DNA of 64,000 nt from an uncultured Phocaeicola sp. (GTDB taxonomy: Bacteria; Bacteroidota; Bacteroidia; Bacteroidales; Bacteroidaceae), in contig CALUET010000003.1 in NCBI GenBank assembly GCA_944319745.1, positions 124,001-188,000 on the forward strand, given 5' to 3'. The notes beneath the pieces were generated by a model that saw nothing but the letters and a program-made list of their open reading frames with translations, searched no databases and was not told the origin of the DNA. This document shows positions 8,666-16,472 of this stretch, one piece after another; within the stretch, counting starts at the first letter, position 1, and each line of letters starts with the position of its first letter. A program made the translations under genes and the position numbers.

Positions 8666-11623
8666 ATGCTCAGCAAGTTAAAATTGAATCAACTCTATTT
8701 TAAAGATACGCAGTTCGTAAATTTGATGACAAAGCGCATCTTCAATGTCTTATTGGTTGCCAATCCGTATGATGCTTTCATGCTGGAAGATGACGGACGC
8801 ATAGATGAAAAGATTTTCATCGAATACATGAATCTCAGTTTAAGATACCCGCCCCGTTTCACACAGGTCTCGACGGAAGAGGAAGCCTGGCGGCAACTGG
8901 ACAATACAACATTTGATTTGGTGATTTGTATGCCCGGCTCGGATAATAGCGATACATTCGATATTGCCCGGAAAATAAAAGAGCGTTATGCACATATTCC
9001 GCTGATCGTGCTGACACCTTTCTCGCACGGCATTAAAGAAAGAATGGAGCATGAAGACCTGAGCATCTTCGAATATGTGTTCTGTTGGCTCGGGAATACC
9101 GATCTTTTGGTGTCAATAATCAAGTTGCTCGAGGACAAGATGAATCTGGAACACGACGTAAAAGAGGTCGGTGTACAGGTAATTTTACTGGTGGAAGACT
9201 CGATCCGTTTCTATTCTTCCGTCCTTCCTAACTTATATAAGTTCGTACTTCGTCAGAGTCAGGAGTTCGCCACTGAAGCATTGAATGAGCATCAACGTAC
9301 GCTTCGAATGCGGGGACGTCCCAAAATTGTGCTGGCGCGTACCTATGAAGAGGCAATGGAGCTGTATGAAAAATATCGGAATAACATGTTGGGCATTATT
9401 ACGGATGCCCGTTTTCCCAAGGACGGAGTTCCCGATGCACTGGCCGGTGTCAAGTTGCTTACCGAAGTGCGTAAGAACGATCCCTTCATTCCTCTCATCT
9501 TGCAGTCGTCGGAAGAGGGGAACCGCATCTACGCTTCCCGTCTCGGAGCTCACTTTATTGATAAAAATTCAAAGAAGATGAATATCGATTTACGGGAGGC
9601 CGTTTCGGAAAACTTCGGCTTCGGCGATTTCATTTTCCGCGATCCGAAAACGATGGAAGAGGTTGCCCGGGTGCATAACCTGAAGGAACTTCAAAATGTT
9701 ATCTTCTCCGTTCCGGCCGATTCCCTGCTTTATCATATCACCCGAAACCATGTTTCCCGCTGGCTTTACTCGCGTGCCATCTTTCCCGTTGCGGAGTTTC
9801 TGAAGCAAATTACGTGGGATTCGTTGCAGGATATCGATGCCCATCGGCAAATTATTTTCGAGGCGATAGTCAAATACCGCAAGATGAAGAATCAGGGTGT
9901 CGTGGCAGTTTTTAAAAGAGAGCGGTTCGACCGTTATTCTCATTTCGCCCGTATAGGTGACGGATCGCTGGGAGGCAAGGGACGCGGCCTGGCGTTTATC
10001 GATAACATGGTGAAGCGTCATGCGGAATTCGACGAGTTTGACAATGCTTCGGTGGGAATCCCGAAGACAGTCGTGCTGTGTACCGACATCTTTGATGAGT
10101 TTATGGAAACAAATTGCCTGTATCAAATTGCCTTGAGCGATGCGAGTGACGAGGCCATACTGCGGGCATTTTTGCGGGCAAAGCTGCCGGACCGTTTGGT
10201 GGAAGACTTCTTTGCTTTCTTCGAAGTGGTGAAGGCTCCCATAGCCATCCGCTCGTCGAGTTTGCTGGAAGACTCGCACTATCAGCCTTTTGCCGGGATA
10301 TATTCCACCTATATGATCCCGTATTTGGAAGATAAATATGAGATGCTTCGCATGCTGAGCGACGCAATAAAAGGAGTATATGCCTCGGTCTATTATAAAG
10401 ACAGTAAGGCTTATATGCAGGCAACGAGCAATGTTATCGATCAGGAGAAGATGGCCGTTATCTTGCAGGAAGTCGTCGGTACGCAGTACGGAAGCCGTTT
10501 TTATCCTTCCATCTCCGGCGTGGCCCGTTCGATAAATTACTATCCCATAAACGATGAATTGGCAGAGGAGGGGACGGTGAGCCTCGCCCTCGGACTGGGA
10601 AAATACATTGTCGATGGCGGATTGACGCTGCGTGTGTGTCCGTATCACCCCGATAAAGTGCTTCAGACAAGCGAGACGGAGATGGCTTTGCGCGAAACTC
10701 AGACACGGTTTTATGCGCTCGACCTGGAAAACAACGGGCAGGATTTCTCTCTCGATGACGGTTTCAACCTGCTGAAGTTGCCCGTGAAGGAGGCGGAAGC
10801 CGACGGCTCGCTTACTTATATAGCCTCGACTTACGATCCGTACGACATGGTGATTCGTGACGGAATTTACCCGGGAGGAAGGAAATTAATTACGTTCGCC
10901 AATATTTTGCAGCACGATGTTTTCCCGTTGGCGCAGATCTTGCGTCTTGTGCAAAAGTACGGACAGGGAGAAATGCGGCGTCCGGTGGAGATAGAGTTTG
11001 CCGTGAATTTGGATGCCCAAGCCCGGAGAGGAACCTTTTACCTGTTGCAAATTCGTCCGATGGTCGACATAAAAGCCGATCTTTCCGAAGACTTGACATG
11101 CATTCCCGACGAACGTTTGCTGCTGAAGAGCGAGAATTCGCTGGGACACGGTGTGATGGAAGACATACACGATGTGGTTTATGTGAAGACGGAAAGCTAT
11201 TCGGCTTCAAACAACCAGCTGATAGCTTACGACATAGAAAAGCTGAACCGCCGCTTTCTGGACGCAGAAAAGCATTACATCCTCGTGGGGCCCGGGCGAT
11301 GGGGAAGCAGCGATACGTGGCTGGGAATTCCGGTAAAGTGGCCGAACATCTCGGCGGCCCGCGTAATTGTGGAAGCCGGTTTGACAAATTACCGCGTAGA
11401 TCCGAGTCAAGGAACCCATTTCTTTCAGAATCTTACCTCGTTCGGCGTGGGATATTTTACCATTAATCCCTACATGAACGACGGTATTTACAATCAGGAA
11501 CTGCTTAATGCCATGCCGGCGGTGGAGGAAACCCGGTTTATCCGTTGGGTGCATTTTGAAAAGCCGCTGACCGTGAAGATGGACGGGAAGAAGAAGTTGG
11601 GAGTGGTGGAACTGCCCTCTTGA
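8666..11623 (+). CDS. PEP synthase-like ATP-grasp protein fused to two receiver-like domains
   Basis: A protein of about 985 residues starting at the ATG at 8666; the frame stays open upstream to a TTG at 8570, which I reject. Residues ~25-155 form a degenerate receiver fold without the phospho-Asp (VICMPG). Residues ~170-310 form a second receiver with VEDS (Asp178), ITDARF (Asp247) and Lys300 in FIDKNS. The PPDK/PEP-synthase N-terminal ATP-grasp domain follows from ~430 to 810 (GGKGRGLAF, IRSSSLLEDS, VILQEVVG, PVEIEFA, LLQIRPM). The C-terminus has a conserved GPGRWGSSD..LGIPV segment. I find no swivelling phosphohistidine domain and no PEP-binding barrel, so it is probably not a functional PEP synthase. 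It may be a signal-responsive ATP-dependent phosphotransferase. It converges with the AraC gene, 4 bases apart. Confidence 0.85.
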   Translation: MLSKLKLNQLYFKDTQFVNLMTKRIFNVLLVANPYDAFMLEDDGRIDEKIFIEYMNLSLRYPPRFTQVSTEEEAWRQLDNTTFDLVICMPGSDNSDTFDIARKIKERYAHIPLIVLTPFSHGIKERMEHEDLSIFEYVFCWLGNTDLLVSIIKLLEDKMNLEHDVKEVGVQVILLVEDSIRFYSSVLPNLYKFVLRQSQEFATEALNEHQRTLRMRGRPKIVLARTYEEAMELYEKYRNNMLGIITDARFPKDGVPDALAGVKLLTEVRKNDPFIPLILQSSEEGNRIYASRLGAHFIDKNSKKMNIDLREAVSENFGFGDFIFRDPKTMEEVARVHNLKELQNVIFSVPADSLLYHITRNHVSRWLYSRAIFPVAEFLKQITWDSLQDIDAHRQIIFEAIVKYRKMKNQGVVAVFKRERFDRYSHFARIGDGSLGGKGRGLAFIDNMVKRHAEFDEFDNASVGIPKTVVLCTDIFDEFMETNCLYQIALSDASDEAILRAFLRAKLPDRLVEDFFAFFEVVKAPIAIRSSSLLEDSHYQPFAGIYSTYMIPYLEDKYEMLRMLSDAIKGVYASVYYKDSKAYMQATSNVIDQEKMAVILQEVVGTQYGSRFYPSISGVARSINYYPINDELAEEGTVSLALGLGKYIVDGGLTLRVCPYHPDKVLQTSETEMALRETQTRFYALDLENNGQDFSLDDGFNLLKLPVKEAEADGSLTYIASTYDPYDMVIRDGIYPGGRKLITFANILQHDVFPLAQILRLVQKYGQGEMRRPVEIEFAVNLDAQARRGTFYLLQIRPMVDIKADLSEDLTCIPDERLLLKSENSLGHGVMEDIHDVVYVKTESYSASNNQLIAYDIEKLNRRFLDAEKHYILVGPGRWGSSDTWLGIPVKWPNISAARVIVEAGLTNYRVDPSQGTHFFQNLTSFGVGYFTINPYMNDGIYNQELLNAMPAVEETRFIRWVHFEKPLTVKMDGKKKLGVVELPS

Positions 11624-11627
11624 ACGA

Positions 11628-12473
11628 TTACCCGTTGTTGCGATACTCCAAAGGACTCATTCCCGTGTAGCGCTTGAAGTATTTCCCGAAGAAAGACATG
11701 TTGGCAAAGTTCAGCGAGTCTGAAATGGCTTGAATGGAAAGGTTGGTAAGTTTCAGTTGCGATTTTGCGTCCATGATGACCATGTGTGCTATAATGTCTA
11801 CGCAAGTGCTTCCGGTCATCTGTTTGACGGTGGTGCAAAGATGGGCATGCGTGATGCCGAGTTTTTCGGCATACCACGATACATTCCGTATTTTATTGTA
11901 ATTCTGCATGACAAGCTGCGTGAAGTTTTTGCACAATTGCTTGCCCTTTGACATCGGACTATTGTCTTCCGGCTTATTATGGTACATGGCCGTTATGCCG
12001 GCATGTATGTTATTATATAAATAAGGTGTAATCATTTTGCGGATGTCGGGGGCAAAGAAGGCATAGAGCTTCATCAGAAATTTGAAATACTCTTCCAGCA
12101 GTTCGGCTCCTTCCGGTTTTAGGGTAAACACAGGTTTCCCTAATGTGACGTATAAGGTGTCGATGGACGAGCGGGAATAATTGGCCTGTTCGATGTATTT
12201 CGAGGAGAATCCTCCGAAATAGATGCGCAGGTTTCCTTCGATGCGATGTATTTGAAAGATGCTTCCCGGCATAATGGTGACAAAATCGTTGGCATGCACC
12301 GACAGACGGTCCAGGTTGATCGAGGCTTCCACCTCGCCCTCCATGCACAAAATAAACATTTCTGCTTTCAGACGGCAGGGAAAGTTTGTATATAAGCTCA
12401 GCAGCTCTTTGTTAATGCCTGTGCCGATAACCCATTCTTCGGGCAAATCTATTTTGGGTAATTCTTTTTCCAT
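11628..12473 (-). CDS. AraC-family transcriptional regulator
   Basis: A 281-residue regulator. The N-terminal ~150 residues look like a cupin-type sensing domain (LKAEMFILCMEGEVEASINL.. NDFVTIMPGSIFQIHRI). The C-terminal ~100 residues are a double helix-turn-helix of the AraC/XylS type, ending in the standard signature (NFANMSFFGKYFKRYTGMSPLEYR). It is divergent from the PCMD lipoprotein gene at 12757. A 283-base intergenic region between them contains a 12-base direct repeat (12605-12636) that would suit an AraC dimer. The likely target is therefore the PCMD surface cluster, possibly with the gene's own promoter. The effector is unknown. Confidence 0.93.
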   Translation of the reverse strand: MEKELPKIDLPEEWVIGTGINKELLSLYTNFPCRLKAEMFILCMEGEVEASINLDRLSVHANDFVTIMPGSIFQIHRIEGNLRIYFGGFSSKYIEQANYSRSSIDTLYVTLGKPVFTLKPEGAELLEEYFKFLMKLYAFFAPDIRKMITPYLYNNIHAGITAMYHNKPEDNSPMSKGKQLCKNFTQLVMQNYNKIRNVSWYAEKLGITHAHLCTTVKQMTGSTCVDIIAHMVIMDAKSQLKLTNLSIQAISDSLNFANMSFFGKYFKRYTGMSPLEYRNNG

Positions 12474-12490
12474 TGTTTGAAACGATTAGC

Positions 12491-12508
12491 ATCTTTGCCG
12501 GCAAAGAT
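12491..12508. promoter_or_regulatory. 18-base perfect palindrome over the araC-type gene promoter
   Basis: ATCTTTGCC followed by GGCAAAGAT forms a perfect palindrome. On the minus strand it includes TATCTTTG (12509-12502), a match to the -7 consensus TAnnTTTG. The start codon of the AraC-family gene is about 20 bases further on. It could be an operator over the start site or a short hairpin at the transcript's 5' end. Confidence 0.5.
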
Positions 12509-12604
12509 AACGACAATTTTAAAAAATGGCGAATACTTTTCGGGAAAACGATGCCGTTCTTTTCGTAAATCAACGCTTTACGATATAGATTTGTTGGCAT
12601 TGGT

Positions 12605-12636
12605 TAAAAATAGAACATAAATAATAAAAATAGAAC
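12605..12636. repeat. Two identical 12-base direct repeats, candidate AraC binding site
   Basis: TAAAAATAGAAC occurs at 12605-12616 and again at 12625-12636, with a 20-base period, about two helical turns. The pair sits between the AraC-family gene and the PCMD lipoprotein gene. AraC-family proteins commonly bind direct repeats of this spacing, so it is a candidate activator site upstream of the 12757 gene. A possible but imperfect promoter (TTTTG at 12663, TAATCTGTG near 12685) follows it. Confidence 0.5.
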
Positions 12637-12756
12637 TTGCAGGACTCTAAAAAAAGTCGTTGTTTTGCATCGGAAAAAATAAGGTAATCTGTGCATGGGT
12701 ATGACGAGGCATTGCGCATGTATGGAAATATTAATTAAACAAATAACTCGAAAAAA

Positions 12757-14322
12757 ATGAAAAAGAATTTACTGTTGTATCTGTTTGCCGTACTGTGTAC
12801 GGTGACACTGTTTACGGCTTGTAGCGACGACGATGAAACGCCGAATCCTACAGTTCCCGTAGATGAAGAACTCGCCGGAAGGTATAAAGGCGCGTTGAAT
12901 GTGGTACTCGACATGGAAAATGGAACCGACATGCCGGCCGGAACGGTGGCTTCACAAATCGTAACGGTGACGAAGGCCGGAGAAAATGCTGTAAATCTTC
13001 AGATTACAGACTTCTCATTCATGGGTATGTCTTTGGGAACAATCAATCTTGAAAACTGCCTGGTGTATGAAACAAGCGCGGGAGTTTACGAGTTTGAAGG
13101 AACGACAAGTTTGAACGTGCCCGGCCTGCTTTCTGCCGCTGTTGAGGCAGACGGACGTTTCTCTAACGGCACCTTGTATCTCGATCTTGACGCAAACAAC
13201 GTTTCTGTAAGCGGAAATCCTGTGACATACACCGTGGACATTACTTACAACGGTACCAAGATGACGGGCAATGAAAGCAGTGCAGCTGACTTCACATCGT
13301 TTGTTTTCGACCGCGAAGTGGCAGAAGTTGACTCGTTGGTTATCGGTGAACCGGTGATAGATACAGCAGAAAAAACCGTTACTTTCGTAGTGGCCGATAC
13401 TGCCAAAGCCGAGCATCTGGCTATTTTGGTGCCGACTTTTGAAATATCTCCGAAAGCAACCGTTACTCCGGCAAGCGGCGTTGCTCAAGATTTCTCTAAT
13501 GGTAAGGTTGTAACATATACCATCACAGCTGAAGACGGTACGGTGGCTGAATGGAAAGTTTCCGTTAACGGAAATACTTCCCGGTATTCTTTTGAGACAT
13601 GGAGCGGCGATGATCCTGAAGGATGGGCTACATGTAATCCGGCAGTTACTTTGATTAAGAGTCTAGGTTTTATAGGTGGTATTTCTTATGACGGCCCACT
13701 GCCTATAACAGTTGACGAGAACGGTTTCGAAGGTAAGGCGGTAAAATTGCAATCCATCGATACGACAGGTGGAGATATATTGGGAACGCCTGTACCTAAG
13801 GTGACGGCCGGATCAATGTTCCTCGGCACGTTTAATGCTACGGCTGCGGTTACAGAAGGAGATGCAATGGCTACGACTAGATTCGGTATTATGTATGATA
13901 AGAAACCTTTAGCCGTAAAAGGTTATTACAAATATACGCCGGGTACGAATTTCTATGTAGGAACTGAGTTGAACACCGAGCGGGAAGATGCTTGCGCATT
14001 ATCGGCAGTGCTTTATGAAGTAACGGACGAGAAAGAGACTTTAAACGGAAATGATATTTATACTTCGGATAAAATCGTGGCAATGGCCCAGTTCACCAAC
14101 GGAAACGCGGTAGAAAATTGGACAGAGTTTGAGCTTGAGCTGGAATACACAAAAGATTACGATCCGACGAAGTTGTATAAGTTTGCCGTAATCTTCTCGG
14201 CAAGTGAAGACGGAGCTGCTTACAATGCTGCGGTAGGAAGTACGTTGTGGATAGACGAAGTAACAATCTTGAACGAAGGAAATCCCGACGTAGTGGAAGA
14301 TACTCCTGAAGTAACAGAATAA
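12757..14322 (+). CDS. PCMD-domain surface lipoprotein with N-terminal calycin-like domain
   Basis: A 521-residue lipoprotein. The lipobox ends at Cys22 (LFTAC) and is followed by S-D-D-D-E, which resembles the Bacteroidetes lipoprotein export signal for surface display. Residues ~40-165 form a beta-barrel-like module (ELAGRYKGALNVVLD...) similar to calycin-like domains of Bacteroides lipoproteins. Residues ~180-265 form an Ig-like repeat ending GKVVTYTITAEDGTVAEWKVSV. Residues ~275-505 match the PCMD domain (YSFETWSGDDPEGWATCNPAV, closing GSTLWIDEVTILNEG). PCMD is named for putative carbohydrate metabolism; its biochemical function is unproven. A second PCMD lipoprotein and an outer-membrane barrel lie just downstream on the other strand. 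Confidence 0.85.
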   Translation: MKKNLLLYLFAVLCTVTLFTACSDDDETPNPTVPVDEELAGRYKGALNVVLDMENGTDMPAGTVASQIVTVTKAGENAVNLQITDFSFMGMSLGTINLENCLVYETSAGVYEFEGTTSLNVPGLLSAAVEADGRFSNGTLYLDLDANNVSVSGNPVTYTVDITYNGTKMTGNESSAADFTSFVFDREVAEVDSLVIGEPVIDTAEKTVTFVVADTAKAEHLAILVPTFEISPKATVTPASGVAQDFSNGKVVTYTITAEDGTVAEWKVSVNGNTSRYSFETWSGDDPEGWATCNPAVTLIKSLGFIGGISYDGPLPITVDENGFEGKAVKLQSIDTTGGDILGTPVPKVTAGSMFLGTFNATAAVTEGDAMATTRFGIMYDKKPLAVKGYYKYTPGTNFYVGTELNTEREDACALSAVLYEVTDEKETLNGNDIYTSDKIVAMAQFTNGNAVENWTEFELELEYTKDYDPTKLYKFAVIFSASEDGAAYNAAVGSTLWIDEVTILNEGNPDVVEDTPEVTE

Positions 14323-14344
14323 TACACCGGTTTGGTGGAAATAA

Positions 14345-14384
14345 AATATCCCGGAGACTTGAAAAAGTCTCCGGGATATTTTTT
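14345..14384 (+). terminator. Strong terminator after the PCMD lipoprotein gene
   Basis: A 16-base-pair stem (AATATCCCGGAGACTT / AAGTCTCCGGGATATT) with a 4-base GAAA loop, followed by TTTT. It lies 23 bases beyond the stop codon. The near-perfect symmetry and flanking A/T runs could also stop transcription coming from the minus-strand barrel gene. Confidence 0.9.
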
Positions 14385-14423
14385 ATGGTTTTTCTCTGTC
14401 TTTTGCCGTAAAGCCTGCGGGCT

Positions 14424-15206
14424 TTAAAACAGATAACCGAATCCCAGGTTCAGATAGATGGGATACATGGCAAAGGTTATCGTGCTGAAATCGTCTTGGA
14501 AAATGTCGTTCAGTCCCCAAGTCAAGTCGGCGTGTACGTTCAGATGCTTATACGCTTTCCATTCTCCTCCGGCTTGTAATCCCCATTGGAAGCGGCGAAG
14601 GTCGTCGGAGAAGTCGTACGTTGCGACATTGTCTCCCGTAAAGTTTACGCGGCTTCCCGTTGCATCGGGTGTACGAAGGTGGCCTTCATACACGTTTCCC
14701 GAGAAATCTCCGTTCATCATATACGAAAGATAGGTTCCAAAAGACACTTTCCATCGTTCCCCGATCTTGTAGTTTGCCAGAATAGGCACCGTGAGATACG
14801 ACATGTTTACGCTGGTTTTTACTCCTCCCGTCCACAGTCCTTTGATTTTTCCTCCCGTGTCGCTGAATATTTCCATGCCGTAGTTTTTTACGGTAGCCTT
14901 GGTCGTCATCTTCTTTTGTCCGAGTTGCAGTCCCATGCTGATGCCCCATTTTTGTTTAACTCCCAGCCACTTTGTGGCATTTCCTTCGATTGTCAGCGAC
15001 AGTCCCGGCTGATAACTGTCTATGCTTCTGATTTCTTCCGGCAGCGGAAGCGGCGATGTTCCTCCTATGTTAAAGCCGGCTTTGAACTCATAGTCCAGCC
15101 CGTGCAGTGATGACCATAGCAAACCTTTGTGTTCCGGCGACTGTGTTTGCGCCATAAGTCCGGAACAGCAGCACAATGCGACCAGCGCGAGTATATATTT
15201 TTTCAT
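14424..15206 (-). CDS. Outer-membrane beta-barrel protein (PorT-like)
   Basis: A 260-residue protein with a signal peptide (MKKYILALVALCCCSGLMAQ) and alternating amphipathic strands ending in the C-terminal aromatic pattern YLNLGFGYLF, typical of small porin/OmpW/PorT-like barrels in Bacteroidetes. Conserved barrel turns include NMSYLTVPILANYKIGERWKVSFGTYLSY. It lies 18 bases downstream of the PCMD lipoprotein gene at 15225-16349 on the same strand, so the two are likely co-transcribed and may act together at the outer membrane. The transported or bound ligand is unknown. Confidence 0.85.
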   Translation of the reverse strand: MKKYILALVALCCCSGLMAQTQSPEHKGLLWSSLHGLDYEFKAGFNIGGTSPLPLPEEIRSIDSYQPGLSLTIEGNATKWLGVKQKWGISMGLQLGQKKMTTKATVKNYGMEIFSDTGGKIKGLWTGGVKTSVNMSYLTVPILANYKIGERWKVSFGTYLSYMMNGDFSGNVYEGHLRTPDATGSRVNFTGDNVATYDFSDDLRRFQWGLQAGGEWKAYKHLNVHADLTWGLNDIFQDDFSTITFAMYPIYLNLGFGYLF

Positions 15207-15224
15207 AACCGTTTTTTTAAAGAT

Positions 15225-16349
15225 TTAGTTTTCGTATTTAATTTCCACTTCGTCTATCCATAGCTCGCTTCCCACTGCTCCTTCGAAATACGCCCCCATA
15301 ATGCTGGAAGAGAATACGATGGCCAGTTTGTATTTCCCGTTTCTTAGCGCCTCTCTGTCGACGGTTTTTCCGTTCTGCGGTGTGAACTCCAGATCGAAAT
15401 ACGTCCATTGGTCGGTCTCAATCATTTGGCTTTCCGGTATACGCGCCATGAGGACAATGTGCTCGTCTATGCTTTCTCCGTTAGGAAAGATGTCGCCATC
15501 CAGCGAGAAGTCGCTCGTGGGAGCCTCATAAAGCGCGGCATAAAAGTCGCCCCGATCCTTCTTCCCCGGTATGACATTCCCGCTTCTGTCGGTCATGGTC
15601 TCGCCGGCTTTGTACTTAAACCATCCGGTCATCCGGGTGGGAAGCTTCGTAAAGGGGAATCCGAAGTGCGTAGCTTCCAGCGGAGCCAACACGGCGTTTT
15701 GCACATCGAACGAGCCGACAAACAGATTTCCTGCCGCGATGGGCATGCCTATGGGCTGTCCGAAACTTCCGGTGCTGAGCGTGGTCAGTTTAACTCCCTT
15801 GCCCTCTTTCCCTAAAAGAACCTGTACGGTAGGGTATTGTTTCTCGTCGAGCGCCATTCCGCATAACTCGTATCCGGGATTTCCGCTGGCCCATTGTATG
15901 ATGCCCGATGCGTTGGTCAGGTAAAAAACATTATACGGAGTGATGGCTCTCAGCTCTTCGAAAGAATATTTTGTGGGAAGTTCTATCTTGTTTATGCGGA
16001 TGAGGTAAGATGCCGTTGTGCTTCCGTCTTCGGCCGTCACGGTAAATCTCCGCAAATTGTTCTGGCTGAAATCGTACAAAGGCGGTTGGTCGGTACTTTC
16101 CTGATTGTCGGCTTTTATCGTGGCATTCTCGGCCAATGTGAAGTTTAATTCCTGTTGGGAGATGTCTGCACCGTCAAGAACGTAGATCTCGATTTCTTTC
16201 CTTATGTGATCGATTGACGTTAATTGGATATTTTCCCCCTTAATGTCGTCTATTGCGGCCTCGACATTTGGTGCTTCGTCCTGTATGCAGGAAACAAGCA
16301 TGGCGGGCAAAAAGGCAATAAAGCCGGTAATAACATTTCTTAGTTTCAT
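15225..16349 (-). CDS. Second PCMD-domain lipoprotein
   Basis: A protein of about 374 residues starting at the ATG at 16349, chosen because it gives a proper lipobox (AMLVSC, Cys21). An upstream in-frame start would bury it. Residues ~35-130 hold an Ig-like segment ending RFTVTAEDGSTTASYLIRI, matching the TAEDGT module in the 12757 protein. The rest is a PCMD domain with the same closing strand (GSELWIDEVEIKYEN versus GSTLWIDEVTILNEG). The two PCMD proteins are clear paralogues, but this one lacks the calycin-like N-terminal module. It is transcribed with the barrel gene. Confidence 0.85.
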   Translation of the reverse strand: MKLRNVITGFIAFLPAMLVSCIQDEAPNVEAAIDDIKGENIQLTSIDHIRKEIEIYVLDGADISQQELNFTLAENATIKADNQESTDQPPLYDFSQNNLRRFTVTAEDGSTTASYLIRINKIELPTKYSFEELRAITPYNVFYLTNASGIIQWASGNPGYELCGMALDEKQYPTVQVLLGKEGKGVKLTTLSTGSFGQPIGMPIAAGNLFVGSFDVQNAVLAPLEATHFGFPFTKLPTRMTGWFKYKAGETMTDRSGNVIPGKKDRGDFYAALYEAPTSDFSLDGDIFPNGESIDEHIVLMARIPESQMIETDQWTYFDLEFTPQNGKTVDREALRNGKYKLAIVFSSSIMGAYFEGAVGSELWIDEVEIKYEN

Positions 16350-16407
16350 CGTTTTGTTCCTGAATAAAAAGGTTATACATTGCAAAAGTAGCAAATATTA
16401 TCGGATA

Positions 16408-16448
16408 AAAAAATCCGCACGGCAAGAGAATGCCGCGCGGATTTTTTT
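16408..16448 (-). terminator. Terminator of glutamate dehydrogenase paralogue 2
   Basis: On the minus strand a 14-base stem (AAATCCGCGCGGCA / TGCCGTGCGGATTT, one G-U pair) with a 6-base loop is followed by a T run. It lies 25 bases beyond the stop codon. The A run on the other side gives partial bidirectional character. Confidence 0.85.
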
Positions 16449-16472
16449 ATTTCATGACGATATGCGCGTAAA

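Noticed and set aside
9590..10648. 352-codon open frame on the minus strand inside the ATP-grasp/receiver gene
   Set aside because: It is antisense to a strongly conserved protein, has no recognisable domain and its composition looks like a codon-bias shadow.
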